DNA of 64,000 nucleotides from Acridotheres tristis. Its lineage: Eukaryota; Chordata; Aves; Passeriformes; Sturnidae. The DNA lies in the NCBI GenBank assembly GCA_037013685.1, contig CM072896.1, forward strand, positions 13,961,444 to 14,025,443, read 5' to 3'. The position numbers were made by a program, and so were the translations under genes. Under the pieces are notes generated by a model that saw only the letters and a list, made by a program, of their open reading frames with translations, ran no database searches and had not been told where the DNA came from. Shown here in pieces: positions 37,101 to 51,192 of the stretch (positions within the stretch are counted from its first letter, which is position 1; every line of letters starts with the position of its first letter).

Positions 37101-38007
37101 GTGAGAAAGGAGGGCCAGGAAATTCAGAAAAGGCAGCTGGGGAGGAGAAGGGAAGAGGGAAATGCTGATAAGGGTGATGAACAGTTTCACCTTCAGGAGT
37201 GATGAACTGTGGGAGAGTTGGCTGCACTGAGGGTCTGGCACAGCTTCAGCACACGCACGTGGGGATGGATCAGCTGAGAGAAATGACTGCATTTATTCAA
37301 TGAATTTACATGAGGTGCCTGCGTTGCCAGAAAGGGATGGGCTCCCGCCCCCTCCAAAACATCAGTGGCTCCATGCAGGAACAAGGAGTGGAGCAGCAGG
37401 CTCGGCAGAGGGACAGGGATGGGAATTTTTCAGCAGAGCCTTTGCTGTGCAGGCTGCTGCACAATTGCACCTACGTGCACAGAGGAGTTCAACTCTGCCC
37501 TGGGCTGTGGCTCTCATGACCTGAATTAATAAATGGTTACACACAGGCAGCCTGCAGCTGGTTGTTATATTGGCTGCTTTTGCCTTTAGCCAAACTCTCT
37601 CCCCTTCTCCTCCAGGCCTTCATTCCTAGAAATCCACCAGCAGCTTTTTGTACTTCTGATTTGAGGTATTAGGTTCTGTTCTGTGTTGTGCTGTTTTCCT
37701 TAAAGTTGTGTTTCCCTTAAAAACAGTGCCTGAACGCTGCGTGTAGGGCAGGAAACATTGATTTGTGCTTAAATGTAAGGGACTGAAGAGGAGAAATAGG
37801 TTTGTACCAACAGGTTGGAGCTCCAAATGCTTTCATAGCATGTGGTGAGGGAACTGGGGCTTGAGGTGGGGAGTCCAATGCCCCTCATGCCCCCTTAGGG
37901 CTCCCCCAGAGTGCAGGACACTGCAGTGCAAGCCCTGAGGAAACAAACCTCTGGCACCCAGGAGTCAAAGAGCTTGTTAAGAAAACGTGATAAAGAGCTT
38001 TAATTAC
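34176..38007. other. putative intron, no gene recognised
   Basis: Only short frames are present. A few GC-richer patches (36400-36770, 37200-37540) have overlapping frames on both strands without exon borders. I recognise no RNA gene or transposon here. Confidence 0.5.
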
Positions 38008-38163
38008 CAGAGAGGTGGTGGACTCCTCACCCATGGATGTGTTCAAGAACAGGCTGGATGGAGTTCTGAGTGACCTGGTCTAGAGGAAGTTGTTGCTTGG
38101 AACATCTTCCATGGATTAGATCATCTTTAAGGTCCCTTACAACCTAAGTCCTTCTGTAATTCT
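38008..38163 (+). repeat. CR1 LINE 3' end (sense)
   Basis: This is a recognisable 5'-truncated CR1: AGAGAGGTGGTGGACTCC, CATGGATGTGTTCAAGAACA, GGCTGGATGG, then TTAGATCATCTTTAAGGTCC, CTTACAACCTAAGTCCTTCT and the terminal GTAATTCT. These are the end of ORF2, the short 3' UTR and the ATTCTATG-like tail of bird CR1. It is diverged, so not recent. Confidence 0.88.
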
Positions 38164-38989
38164 ACTTATTCCTTAACCTGGCTGAATTATTAACCAGGTG
38201 ACTGTTGAATAGGCTGCCCAGGCCTTTGACTGAGGTGTTCTGTGCTAAAGGCTCTTCTCAGTAAAACCTATTGCACCAGCAGCAACTGGGAGTCCTGCAG
38301 CTGATGCTCTGCTCCCTCAGCTTCCAGAGCCAAAGAGAGTTTGAAAGAATGGCACATCCCCCAATCCTTCTAAAAGCAACCCACAGTAAGCAATGAATAT
38401 TTAATTTCAAAATGGGATTAAATAGGGATTGGATTCTTCACTTTATGCCTGGTATAGCTGTTGGCCCAGGGTGCTGCAGGATGTGACCTGTTCTGAAGCT
38501 CCATGGAGTTCAGGCTCCATCTGAATGTGCATGCTCTATCCCAAACAGTCACATTTTGTGGGAGATACTGAGGGTTGAGGTGCTGTGATAAATACTAGCT
38601 TGGTGTGGGAATGTTGGCCAGCTTATGGTACAGCAGAGAAGCTTCAGTCTTAAAACTTTAGTTCCTGATAGATGCCAGAATGACAGCCTGTCCCTGGTGC
38701 ATATCACAGCCCCTACCTTGGAGCAATGCTCCTGCTGTAGGGGCCTCATGGGACGCACAGGGCTGCTTGTGTAAAGTCTGTGCTGTAAAATTCCCTGGCT
38801 GCTCTGAATTAATTATTTTTTAGCTAGAAAGTTGCCTCTGAGTAGGGGGGAAATTGTGCCATCATGTTTTTAAGGTGTGATTGAAAATCCATGACAGCTT
38901 TTACTGTCCTGCATTCAGCCTTACTGACAAGTATCCATACTGGTAAATACTCTCAACATCAGCTTTAACTGGTTAACCATCATAAGCAT
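38164..38989. other. spacer between CR1 copies, nothing recognised
   Basis: About 0.8 kb of ordinary AT-rich DNA lies between the CR1 3' end and the antisense CR1. No exon, RNA gene or further repeat is seen. Confidence 0.45.
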
Positions 38990-40480
38990 ATCTTTGGGCC
39001 TGAGTTTGTCTGAATTTTTGTATTACCTCTTGTTAGACCAGATTTGCTAAAGGACAGAGCTCTTTGATCGAATTTCTGTTCCTTACGTAGGTACTTGCAA
39101 ACTGTGATCAGATTGTCCTATTAACCTTCTCCCTTCATTAAGGAGAACAGATGGTGCTTCTGGAGCCTTTCTCTAAGCTGAGCCTTTGGTCCTTTAATCA
39201 TCCTCTTGGAGATTCTTTGCACTGGATTCAGTTTTTCAATATTCTTCTTGAATTACAAGCATTAAAACTTACTATAATTTTGACAGTGCTAATCCCACAT
39301 GCTGATTTATTTTTTATTTTGAGCATCCCACATCCGAAGTTCTCTGAGCTTCTCTTGAGCACAGGACCATTCTAGCACAGTGTGCTCAGCTTCTCTAATT
39401 GCATGTGGACCATGAAGTTCCTGCCAAAATCAATGGCTTCACAGGATGCTGCCCTGTTGTTTGTGTTGCTCTGTGTGTGTGGCAGCACTGAAGTCTGTGC
39501 TGTCTTCTTTGGTGGAGGTTATTTAGCCATGTGGATCTGTTGTTCCCTTCTCAGTTATTTTGCAGTCCTACAGTGTTTGCCATCCTCAGGCTTGATGAGT
39601 AATGACTTTAGATTCTCTTCCACTCACTTACACCACAAGGAGCAGCCTCTGCCAAGTCCTCAATAGGAACATTCATGTATACCTGTGACTATTCAGTCAC
39701 CACTGCATGAAATTATTTTCATCCATTAATACATGTCATAGTATGTCATCTCAATCAAATCATTGTGTAGCATGAAGCTAAGTTCTCTGTGGAAAGTGTC
39801 ATTTTATTGACTAAAATAATGTAAAAGTGTATTATTTTATACTTTTAAAAAATCTATAATATTAGGTACTGTGGATTCTGGAGAATTTCCAATTTATACA
39901 GATTAATTTTATCACACTCATTTATTGGAGATCATTCTTAGGATTTTCTATTTAATTCTTAAAATACTTGGCACATCAGCAGATTTTTTTCCAGCTACTG
40001 TGACTTCCATGTACCCAACATATTTAAAATTGATATCAATAATAGAGTGTTTCAGGATGTTCTTTTAAAACTGTAGCACAAGTCATCCAAACCTGCTGAA
40101 TTTAGGTTCTGTTTAATTAGCTGCATTTTCAGATTCTGCTTAGTTGGTAGTAGAATAAGGAGTGTGGAACTGATGATGTAACACATGCAGACACCATTTA
40201 ACTACTGCCATTCTGCAATGAAAAGCATTAAAAATATCTTGTAATTTTTCTGACCCCTGACATGTGGAACTGATTGAAACAGCGCTGGAATAATCTTCAA
40301 TTGCCTTAAACTCCACCTATATGGTTCTTAATTTTACTGGCTAAATTTGCCTCTGAGCCTTTCTTTATTAAACTTACAGTTGCTAGTTTTTGGTCCCTTG
40401 TCATCACCTTTCCCTTTCTCTCGGGTGATGTGTATTTAATCCTGTGCTTCCAAGTAGCTGATTGTTGGACACAGCATTTT
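38990..40480 (-). repeat. ancient CR1-type LINE, antisense, about 1.5 kb
   Basis: Read on the + strand this follows the reverse complement of an archosaur/turtle CR1 in order. It has GTACTTGCAAACTGTGATCA then CCTATTAACCTTCTC (about 39090-39135). CTTTAATCATCCTCTTGGAG follows (about 39193), then TTTTTCAATATTCTTCTTGA (about 39230). TTGATGAGTAATGACTTTAG comes near 39590, CCATTAATACATGTCATAG near 39725 and TGGCACATCAGCAGATTTTT near 39970. TTCTTTTAAAACTGTAGCAC (about 40057) and CATCCAAACCTGCTGAATTT (about 40085) follow. These correspond to the reverse-transcriptase ORF2 region and what follows it. It is broken by many stops and indels. The left and right ends are approximate, and similarity fades after about 40200. 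Confidence 0.72.
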
Positions 40481-43400
40481 TAAATTACTGTGTAGTCATC
40501 TGGGTGGTGGTGATAATGTTAGGAGGGCATTTCAGTGGCAGCCGTGTGGGACCTCCAGTTTTTCCATGCTGAAATCCCATGCAGTATCTCAGGTTTTATT
40601 CTCTACCCATTCTTGATGTTAAAGAATAAAAATAAGATCTCAGCTTCGTCTTTTATCTGAGCTATCATTGACTCAAAAAAATACTGAGACTTGTTCCATT
40701 TCTCCTCTATTTGCCATTCCAAATACATTAAAAGCAATTATTCCCCCACATTCCATGTTTGCCAGCATGCAGCACCATTGAGGAGTGGCATTTCAGAAAT
40801 GAGTGATTCTGATTTCTCTGGTGTGTTGTAGTCTTCTGCTGCCTAGACAGATAAAACAAATTAACCATATGAGAGACAGAGAGGAAAGAAATCTGGGGTT
40901 TATTTACTTCATTTTTTTTCCTTGGGTATCTATGCTTTGCTGTTGGTTTCCCGGGAGAAACCCCAAAGAAAACCTTTCATGTACTAAATTGTACATCTGA
41001 TTTTAACAGTTGGTGGAGCATCATTGCACAAAGTGGATGTTCTCTGTGCCCCACAGGCTTCCCTAGTGGAGCACTTGTTAGCTGAGAAAGATATATTTGA
41101 AAAAGAGAGGTGTTACCTTCCAGTGAATTGCTCAGATGTGGCTTTATGCAGTGAAGCACTATTAAGCCCTGGGGATGTTTGCCAGCAAGCTTCAGAAGCT
41201 CTGAAATTTTCCTCCTGTGCTGGACCTGATAGGACAGCAGGCTCTTCTGTTGTTGTCTTGCCACCCTGAAGAACACTCCATACAAGGTTTGAAAGCTGTT
41301 GGTGCAGAGGGCTTGTGGGGATGAAAATTCCTCCCAACTACATGCATTATGAAAGCACCATGCATAGTTAATAGCTAAAGACAGATTTCACAAGGACAGA
41401 ATAGTGCATTATTCCCAAAATATGTATCTTAAGTTCTCCTGCATGCACAAGTTTGTGCATAGTGAGAAAATCAGCTAATCCATAGCATCTACTGAGTGCA
41501 GAGCCTTGGGGTAGGGGAGCAAATGGAAAGCAGCTCAGGCATGCTCAGCTTGCTTTCACTGAAAGCTGAAATTATTCAAGTCATTTTGTGTTGGGCTTGA
41601 GCTTAGGGTTTCCTCAGCTTGGTGTAAACAGAGTTCCTTGTTTGTCTTGTGCCTTGTTTGTCTTGTCCTTTGAACAGTGAGGGAATTCTTTGATGATTTG
41701 TGTGCACTCAGTTAATGGGATTTTTATAACTAGAATCAGCTGATTTGTAGAAACAAATAAAGAAAATATTTTTAAAAGGCTTCCTTTGTGAAAACCACGT
41801 CTAAGCGTTATGAATGACCTTGATATCAAAACAACAGACACATCACACAGCTTCTAAGTTAGCCTTTCTGAAATCTCATCCATACTCTACCTTTGAAGCA
41901 GTTCTTATAAGGATTATCTCCTCTACCCTCAGCCTCTATCCTCCATAATTGAAAGTTTATACAGCAGCCATGTGATTTCAATATGGGCTGCTGGAAAATG
42001 TGACTTTTCATTCTCTCCCTGTGCCACGATGTGATGGGAATGACGATGGGAATTGTTACACTTGATAACTGCAAATACTATTAATGTTGTTGCCATACAA
42101 AAGCAGGTGTTCAAAATTGTATGGATTCTTTTTTTCCCTTTAATTTTGACCCTCCCATCTCAATTGAGCAGAATTGAGATATGATGAACTCAGTACTTAG
42201 ACCTGCCTGCTTGATGCTTCAGAAGATTGTCTGTAAGTCTGAATGTCCCACAATGAGCAGGTCTGTTAGTTTTATATTATTGGTATGTTCTGTATTATTG
42301 GATATTCCATATTATAGGTATGTCTGCCTTCTGCACTCTGCTGTAATGTAGCTGTTAATCAGTAAAAGCACACGGAATGAAATATGGCCCTTGTCAATGC
42401 TACTACTGAGGTGCACTCGCAAGTCAGAACCCTTGAGGGTACCTGCAGGTGTTTCCAAGCACACAGTGTACCTGCAAAAGGGAAGGTGTCCTTTGGAAAA
42501 CAGTCTCAGGTTGTGGGTGGTTAGGAACTGATGCTTTAGATTGTAGATTTGTGCAGATGGCAATCACAAACAGCGTTTTTTACCCTTTTGTTTTATAGGT
42601 TTTTTTCTGTGCTTCATCTGAATGTGCCCTAAACTTCCAAAGCAGTAGTTGGAGAGGGCAGCCTCAATTGTCCAGTTGGGTATGAGCTGGAGATACTGAC
42701 TCTCTATTAATTAGAGCAGTGTGGCAGGATCTCTTCATTCCCTGAATAGTAGCATACACAGTAGTATGCTGTTGGAAAATTTTCTTCTACCAAAGACGTA
42801 TCTACATGCTTTAAACTTAATGTAGCAAACCCAGGACTTTAAAGATGCCTCAGAGGTCTCATTTGTTATTGCAGATGGTGCCTCTGGTGTATGATGATTT
42901 ATGAGAGATGGCTCCTGTCTGCTTTGGAGAAAATACTCTGTGCCCATAGGCAAGTCTCTGTGACACCCTGTTGGCAGTGGGGTGTGAATTCATTGCAGGA
43001 GAGATGTTATTTGAGTCACCTCAGAAGTGACTTGTGGTAAATGATCCAGGTCGCCTTCAAGAGCTGTATTTTTGCTATGCTTAATGTTCAAGGCTTGAGA
43101 TCAGAATTTTGGGATGTTTCCTGTTGGAGCAGGATGGAGGCTGAGTGTTGTGTACAAGACATGCTCGAGGGCTGGTCGGACACAGCTGATACTGGGATTC
43201 TGCCTGTCTTGAGCAGGAAGCTGGAGCATTTATTCCTGGGGTTTGGTCTCAAAGCTACTCTGTGCTCGATGTCACAAAGCCACCCAGCACAGAGGTTCAA
43301 GGAACTTTTGTTGCTGGAGCTGCTGTTGGCTCTGAGGATGTGTGTCCTGTCAGCAGAGCAGGTGACTTCGGGTGATGCCAGTTTGTAGTCCCCCAGGCAG

Positions 43401-43713
43401 AGTGGGTGTCTCTGAGCATCACCAGGCTCTTGCTGCAAACCTGTGCTGTGGCCAGAACCTTCACTCCTGTGTCCCACATCTCTGCTGTCCTTTTAAATCC
43501 TGGATACTACAGGTGATTTTGGAGATGAGATCCTGGCCTGAGGTTGTCCTGGGAAATGGCTCAGGAAGGAAATTTCCCTGAGCTACCCTGCAAGGGGTGT
43601 GGGCTTCCCTGTGGGATGTGGTGTAGTGATGGCTGCATCCATCCCAGGGCAGCTGAACTTGCCAAAGGAGAGGTGAACGGGATTAGTGAACACTGAGTTC
43701 CCTGAGTGTTATC
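40481..43713. other. putative intron; possible further CR1 decay, one tandem duplication
   Basis: Bases 40481-40850 may continue the old LINE but similarity is too weak to claim. A tandem duplication of a 16-bp unit starting CCTTGTTTGTCTTG lies at 41636-41667 (one mismatch). An 81-codon frame at 41024-41269 has a fair acceptor (CTGTGCCCCACAG, ending 41056) but no good donor, so it is not called. Confidence 0.45.
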
Positions 43714-43775
43714 AAATCACAGAATCATTGGTTCAGGAAACTCTAAAAAGTGCAAAATCATCAGTGAATATAAGA
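43714..43775 (-). repeat. CR1 3' tail fragment (antisense)
   Basis: AATCACAGAATCATTGGTTC followed by AGGAAACTCTAAAAAGTGCA and AAATCATCAG matches the reverse complement of a CR1 3' terminus (the AGAATCATAGAATCA... then ...AAGATCATC pattern). It is short and degraded; only the last 60 bp or so are preserved. Confidence 0.5.
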
Positions 43776-46700
43776 ATAGGGGGCAGTTGCTAATATGTGA
43801 TGTAGATACCTCTCCCTTTCTCTGCTAATACCCTGTAGAAACGGGATACTGGTCTATACAACCCATCTTTATGCTGAGAATGGAGAAATCTAAACCTGGA
43901 ATTGTTTGTGACAATTTACATTTTGTTAAATTTCATGTTCCTCATGCACTAAACATTAAATAAAATACCATGATGCCAACTATATATTTTTATTTTAAGT
44001 ATATTAATATCTTAGCTGCTTCTTTGCCATTTTTTCTTGTTCAGAAAGATAGTTCTTGGTGTAGAAGATAAAATATATTTGTTTTTACTGTTAATAAACA
44101 TCCAGTCCCTGACAGGACAATGAATTGGTGCAGCAATATGCCAAGTCTGCTGAGGCCACTTCAGGAATGTGGTGCTGCAGTTCCCTGCAGACCAACCACG
44201 AGGTTCTCATGGGTCTGTTGTTTTCTGCTGTCCACCTCAGAGAAAATTAATTGCAGAACGTGGGAACCTTTTCTCATGCTGGATATGCTGTGAACAGAGA
44301 TGAATGGAAAAGGATTTTGAAAATACCTGAGTCCTCATTTTGGAAAAGGTGGAAAAATCATCCATTTTAATTCATCCCTGGTGGGATTGTGCCAGTGTGG
44401 AGTAAATCACAAGACAGATTTGTTGTCCTTATGGTGTTATCTTTCCATAACAGCACAAACTTGCTTATTTGGTGATAGAGAAGGTTTTACATCTTAGTTA
44501 TTAAAGAAGTGAGAACCAATCTGACTGCACTATGAAAGAGATGTGTTAATGTGATTTCAATGTTAAATTGTCCCAGACATTGTGCTCCTTGAAAAGCTTT
44601 TAATGTTTGGAAATAATTTCTAGTTTTAGGATTTGGGAGGAAAAGGTGACTTGATTTTTTTTTTTTTCCCTTTCCCACTTAGCTGCTTCTTTCTTTCTTT
44701 TTTTTTTTCACTTTACATTTGAACTAGAATATAGGAGAAATTAAATTGTTTTGCTTTAGTTGACAAAGACACAAATTTCACTTCTGTTTTATAATAGGTT
44801 TATTTTTTTTTTGTATTTGGAGTAATTATATTAATTTATTTTTGTCTCTAGGCTAAGAGTATTTTCCTGTCCTCATCACTGTAGTTGAACATAGGTCTTG
44901 GAGTCTGTCTCTAGTGTTTTTCAGCTTTTTCCCTGTGGGCAGGCTTTAGCATCAATAGGGCTTTTTTCCACCAAGCTACTTTGATCTGCAACACAGGTAA
45001 TGATATCCAGGGATCACCTCCCTTTTAAACTGGAGCATCTCTCTTCACAGGAAAGACTCTAAAGAATTACTTGCAGCAAGGAAATGAATTCAGTGTGGAG
45101 TTTCATATCTGATTTCAGCTATGCAAACTGTTATCTTGGCTAAAGGGAATATACTTTGTCCTTAAAAGCAATTACTTCAATTATTTTTTGCTATGCTGCG
45201 CTCTGCTGATGGCATGTGTGGCCAGTGGGACTTACTTAAAATATGGATGTTCTTAATATCAGCTCAGAAACACTTGGAAGAAAAATTAATGTAATGTAAA
45301 AATTAGATTATTTTTTCCATCTGACCTTGCCTCTATTTAGTTATCTCAGCTTTTGATGTTGAATTTACAGGTTAATAATTGTAGCTGCTTGAGCAAAGTC
45401 AGGGCAGAGAACAATTACAACTGTAAACAAATCCCTCTTCGGCTCTGCCTTTCCCTTATTCAAAGCACAGTGCTACAACTGTGCAAACAGTTACTCACTT
45501 TCCTAATAACTCTGGGAAAACTAATTTTTCTGAGCCATTTGTAGCCAAAGGAGGGTTTTCTGCTGCTGGTGTAGCTGAGGCTCTGGGTTTACCCTGATGC
45601 CACAGCTCTGTCTATTCCATCACAGCTTGTGGCAGCAGCAGACCAGCAGCAGCAGCAGCTCAGAGGCCAGGTTTTGTTAAGCCTGTGCTGAGTTTTACTC
45701 AGTCCTTGCTTAGCCTGCTGCGTGTCCCTAGCTCAGTGCTTTGAGGCTCGCTTGTCTCGCTCTGACACATCCCCAGGCAGGCTTTTGGTGCTGTGTGAGG
45801 CACATCCTGCTGTGGCTGGGATGGTCCCGTTGTGCCAGTCACTCTGTTGCAGGTGCTGAGCTTTGCTTTGGCTACTTCACAATGTTTAGAGCCTGGAGTC
45901 AGAGATGCTGCAGTGACTGTAAGAGCTGCAAAGGTCAGGGCCATCAGCCCCTCAGCAACTGATGGCATGTGACTGCAGGTGTGGCTTCCTGAAGGTGCTG
46001 TGGCAGGCACACCTTGCAGTGTGCAGCATGTCTTCAGAGTACAGGCTGTTCTTGGAAACTAGACCTGGAATTGGCTTTGCCTTCAGGGGTTTGTAGTGGA
46101 ACAGCCTGTTATAGCATAACTACCTGGATCTTGGACTTGGAAAGCCTCTTAATCATCTCATAAATCTAATCAGTGCTGTAATTTTTGGAAAACTCAGTAT
46201 TCAGCTTAGAGTTGAAGCCAAGTGTTCTTGGAAAAGATCTAAATCTGTTGGAGAAGGTGGATCCTTGAGCTAGAAGTGTGATAGAGAACAGACACCTGTC
46301 CTCACTGCTGCTGACAGAATTGAAGAGCTGGTGTCCATGCTAAGCAGCTTTTTTTGCATCTGTAGGTTTGAGGGTGCTTTTAACCCAGAGCATTGCTCAC
46401 CAGATCAAAAACATGATTAGAAAATTAGATGTTTAATTATTGTCTCATTAGATACCTGGACCTGCTGTATGGAGGCTCCCTGTCCTGTCCCTGAAGTTGT
46501 TTCTAAATCTTAAACCTTTAAATATAGGGTTTTTCTGTCTACTTTAAGGCATTTTTTAGAATTAAAAACCAACTGATTTGCCTGTAATTTGTAGCCCAGC
46601 TCTCTGTCTGACGATAGTGGAGTTTGAGAGCTGACTTAGTGCTCTATCCAAGCAGGAATGAACCCCTCTGTGGGAAAGGGGAGTTCTCCTGAGTCTTTCA

Positions 46701-49700
46701 TGCCTGCCTCACTTCATCTCTGCCTGGATTTCCATGACTGTGAAATAACTGAGAAATTGTGGAGCTGTGAAGGTGCAAATAACTGCAGTGCTCTTGGAAC
46801 CTTTCCTGTGAAGTGGTAGTGAAAAGCAGTTCTGTGGCAATTGCTCCTTTTGTGCTTTGTGCACACCAGCCACAATTACCAGGACACCACAGGTAGCTGC
46901 AGTGCTTCTATAATTAGCTGATGACATGGGGAGCACTGGTGAAGTAAACTTTCCTTGGGAATACACCAGCTACTTACCCAGTCATATATTGGAAGGGGCC
47001 TTTTGAGTCACAACTAGCACTACATGTTCTGTATGTGAAAGGAATTAAGTTTTCTAATCTAGTGCTATAGCCAACTAGCTGCCTCATTGAGAGAGCAGAA
47101 GGGCATTAAAGTGCTGAATTTAAAGCAACTTTTAAAATTACTTTTGTCTAATAAATCATTCCAGGAGCTGGATTTTGCCATATGCCCATGTTCCTGTTCC
47201 CACCAGCAGCCTGCTTGATCTCACATGTGGTTTTGCACCATGTCATATCCTGTCACAAAGTTCTTTCTTCTCCCTACCCAGTCCTATCACTGACTTCAAT
47301 GTTGTTTCATTCAAGTGTGAATGACTCAACATGGGGGAAGTCTTGGAGATGGGGACAAAGCCTGAGCAGAAGGATCCTCCCTCTCTTCTCCCTACCGCCA
47401 GCCAAGCCATCAGAGGAGATAAATCAATTTTTCTTTCCCTCTCTATTAGCATTGAGTTTGCCTGCAGTGTTTCATATGCTGAGCACTGCCTGCATCTCAC
47501 CTTGCTCTCTTGGATGTGTAGGGTTTTGGGACAGTAGAAATAACCAAGCTTGGATGCTGGAGGCAGGCTGGTGGTTCAGGAGGCTACAAAGGTAATGTCA
47601 ACCCTGAGTATCCCAGCACTGTGCTCCTTGGGCCTGGGAAGCTTCCCCACAGCCCTGCCCTGTTGGCCAAAATGGGCTCTAGGCAGGGCAGCAGGAGCTG
47701 TGCCAGCCCCTTGACTGCGTCTGAGGGCAGAACTAAGTGTGGGATTTGTGTGAGAAATCCCAGAAGTGCTCACAGGGCAGTTAGTGTGGCAATTTGCCCC
47801 CAAAATAATCTTAATATTAGTTTTGGTCTGGTCTGCTTTAAAGGTTGTATCAGCATATCTCCTGACATGAAATGTGGGGATTGAATTCCATCTCTGTCAG
47901 GAACTTCTCAGTTCTGAGGTACCTGTTTCTGCAGCTTCCACAATCCCCAGCAAAGGCAGGAGTGTGGGATGCAGGAAAGGTCCTTGTGTTGACAAGCTGG
48001 TGAAACACTTGAGTAAACACTTGTTCCTTTGTATGGTCCAGGGGAATCTCTAATTTAAATGCTGGTGGCTGCAGAGAAGATGCTAATGAACCAAACCTAG
48101 CGGCCTCATTTACCCACATGAAATCACTATCAGTGGATAACTCATTCTCCTGGAAAACACAATAATAGTAATGTAGTATACAGAACACAATGCTGCCCTC
48201 TAATAAGTCTGACAGGCAGATTGCAGTGTATATTTAGACTGTATTAGCCAGCCAGAGATTTCAAATGCTTTTATGTGTGGACCCTTGTTGCTCAACTCTT
48301 GCTCTTTGCTGGTTGAGCTAAACTAATTAAAGAAAAATGTACTGTAGCTGAGAAGTCTGGAAAAGCTAAAAGTAGGCTTTCTAAATAAAATAAGCCTCCT
48401 AAATGAACAGCTTTCAGTACTTTTTGCAGAAATGAAAGTTTATTTGTTTTTCTTGGGGAATGGACATGGCTATTATGTTTTGTTCAGTATCTTGGTTTCA
48501 TCAGCATGGACTTTTATTGTGGACTGTAAGCACTCAAAGAGACCTGCATTACCTGGCTCTTCTGCTCTTACAACATGAAGTGACAGTTCTGTTGAGACAT
48601 AAAGGGTACTAAGTCATTTAGTGCATGATATATGGCCTGTAGCCTCGGAGCAGCAGCACTTCTGGTGTGTGTTTAAAGGTTTAAAGCTCATTGTGGCTGA
48701 AGTGTGCAGTGCCTGAGGGCTGCCTGCGTAGACTTTTAGAGCATGTAACCTGTGGAGTACTCTGCTGCTTCTCCTTCAGTGTGTGTGCAAAACACTTGTG
48801 CCAGCTGCCAGGCACAGGACACCTGAGTCCTTGATGGCTGCAGTGGGAATATCTCCCATCTCAGGCGATGGAATGCTGCTCAGCATCTACTTTGCTCCAG
48901 GCCAGTAAATGGGTCAGGGCTTTTCTGAGGAGGGTGTTACCAGTAAAATAATTGCCAGGTGTTGTAGAGCTGTATTTAAAGGGTGCTCCTAGAGGAGTCC
49001 TTTCTATGTCCTGTGCTATCCCATGGGTTGGAACAGAATGCAAAAATCCCAATTTCATCTGTTTTTAGGAAGATTGCTTGTTTCTTTTTGGGATATTTTC
49101 TTCTGAAGAGCAGATTAGCTTTCTGAAGCCGGGGACTTGTGCTGTTGTCTCTCCAGACTGCAAACAGTACATGTAGCTGGGACTGGCCTGAAGTGTGTTC
49201 ACCTGGGTTAAATCATCACAGAGAGACTTTGGCAGGTTCAGACTCCCTCTTGGTCAGAATTTGACTTGAGTAGCCTGTTCTTATCTTCTTGATGGTGAAA
49301 ATTGGCTCAGAGTAGGAAAACTTTATCTGTGTATGTAATGTAGAGGCGATATCTACCTTGAAGTTGAAATGTGAAAACTGTGGTGTTCAGCCTGTTCTCT
49401 CTGCAGCCAGGGTTTGGAGGCTGGATTTGGCGTTCGAAGAAATACTGGCACACTGTGCTGTTGAACGCTGGCCCACTTCAACTGCTGATGGAAAGATAAA
49501 ACACATTTTGCTCTTGGCTGGCTTCCTTGCTTGCTGATGCTAATAACATCACGAGCTAAGCATTTCAGGGGTCATCTTGAGAGAAGCAGAGACCTGAATC
49601 CCCCTGATTGTACCTTCCTGATGTTGTTGCCGTTTCAGGGGAACATTGTTGGGTCAGAGATCAGTGTTTGCACGTCAGCACAGCGGGTGCCAGGTGACTC

Positions 49701-51192
49701 CAAGGGCTGCTGTGCAATGGGAGTCATGATTCAAAGCAGGATGGTGGTGGTTCTCCTGACTGGCAGGTTTCTCCATGCCCACCTCTTAATTTTTGCATTT
49801 GTACAAAGTTCAGACTGAAAACCTGCAGGACTGCAGCTTTCACAACCACATTTACAGGATACACGGCCAAGGAATACCTGGTCATGTATGTACATCTTTA
49901 TTGTCCTCTAGGAAGTTTTGTAGTCTCTTCATCATTTTGTAGCACCCCAGGGAGCTTTTCTGTCTCTGCCAATTAATTTGCTGTGGTTATTTCAATTTTG
50001 TTCACAACCTGCTCGACAAAACCCCTTAAAGCTAGACTCTTCAAATCGAGAGAGGAAAAACACAAAGCTGGTCTGGATCACAAGTAACAGTAGGAGACAT
50101 AATGCTTAGCCAGAAAAATTGCATACATGCTTATAAGCTGATGCATTGAAAATGCAAGTGCTTCCTCAGCTGCCTGCCACTATGAATGTTAAAGATGATA
50201 GAAATAAACTTTAATTTGTTCATTAGTGTGAAAATCAAGCAACTGCAAAGCCAACTTTTATTATATCTCGCTCAGGGGTTTTGTGACAACTACTTAATGC
50301 CAGTTATTTCTTGATTTGTCATTGTTCCAGATAGCCATCACTAGATGGAAGAGAAGGGTAAACACACAATGTCACCTGTCACTAGTTCTAAAAACATTGA
50401 ATTGTGACATGAACTTGTAAAGTACTGTTTACATGTTCCACTAGGTATGTCCACTGTCTCCCTTTTTTCCACGAAAGGAGAAAAGGTTTTCCAGGATTGC
50501 TTAGGATTTCCATGTGTGTGCTGCTTCAGTGCAGGACTTGGCAGGTAGTGGAGGGCTGCTGTGCAGTGCTCTGGCTTAACTCAGGGAGGCTGTGCCATCT
50601 CTCCTGCTCATGCTGTCAGGCAAGCTTTGACTCATGGATGTTAATTAACCCCAAATCGTTTTTCAGCCTCTACTGTGGATTTTTTTCTTTCTCAGCACTT
50701 AGGCTTCTGCATGAAATTGGCTTATTTATCCCACATTCCCCCAGAGTGGAGAATTTTAGTTCTGTAGGCACCAAATGTCTCTTTCTTCCTCTCCACAAGG
50801 CTTTTTATTGGCCTGCTGCTGCAGATCAGTAATTAGCTACAGAAGGGGGATGTTTGCAATTGTATTTTCTACCTGGGGAGGTTGCAGTAGGTGCAGGGTG
50901 GCAGCAGCTTAGCCAGTCCATATGCAGACACCCTATTGCCAGCTCTCCTGCTTGTGCTCCATCTCCTGGCAGCTTTCTCTAAGGGTGCTGCATAATTGCT
51001 CTGCTGGAGGTATTTTCATTAATAATGGAATTTAACTTTTAAATGTACTATTAACTAGATTTCCCTCTCTTAGGCTGATATTAGCTGTGGTGGTTTATGG
51101 GGCTTTTCATGTGCACACAAATGGAATTGTGTGCACAATTTGGCCCTGTCACTCAGGGTGATGGGTCCCAGGGCTGTCTGTGAAATTTGCCA
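43776..51192. other. putative intron, no gene recognised
   Basis: T-rich runs occur at about 44657-44670 and 44690-44711 (CTTT and T units), and a CAG/CTG-type run at about 45631-45661. AT-rich, non-repetitive sequence at about 50080-50420 has a conserved-non-coding texture. The 137-codon frame at 47182-47595 has no supporting signals. No RNA genes are seen. Confidence 0.45.

Noticed and set aside
41024..41269. 81-codon frame with a fair acceptor
   Set aside because: No matching donor of quality, length within chance expectation, and no recognised family.
47182..47595. 137-codon + strand frame
   Set aside because: Overlaps other frames on both strands and lacks exon signals; treated as chance.
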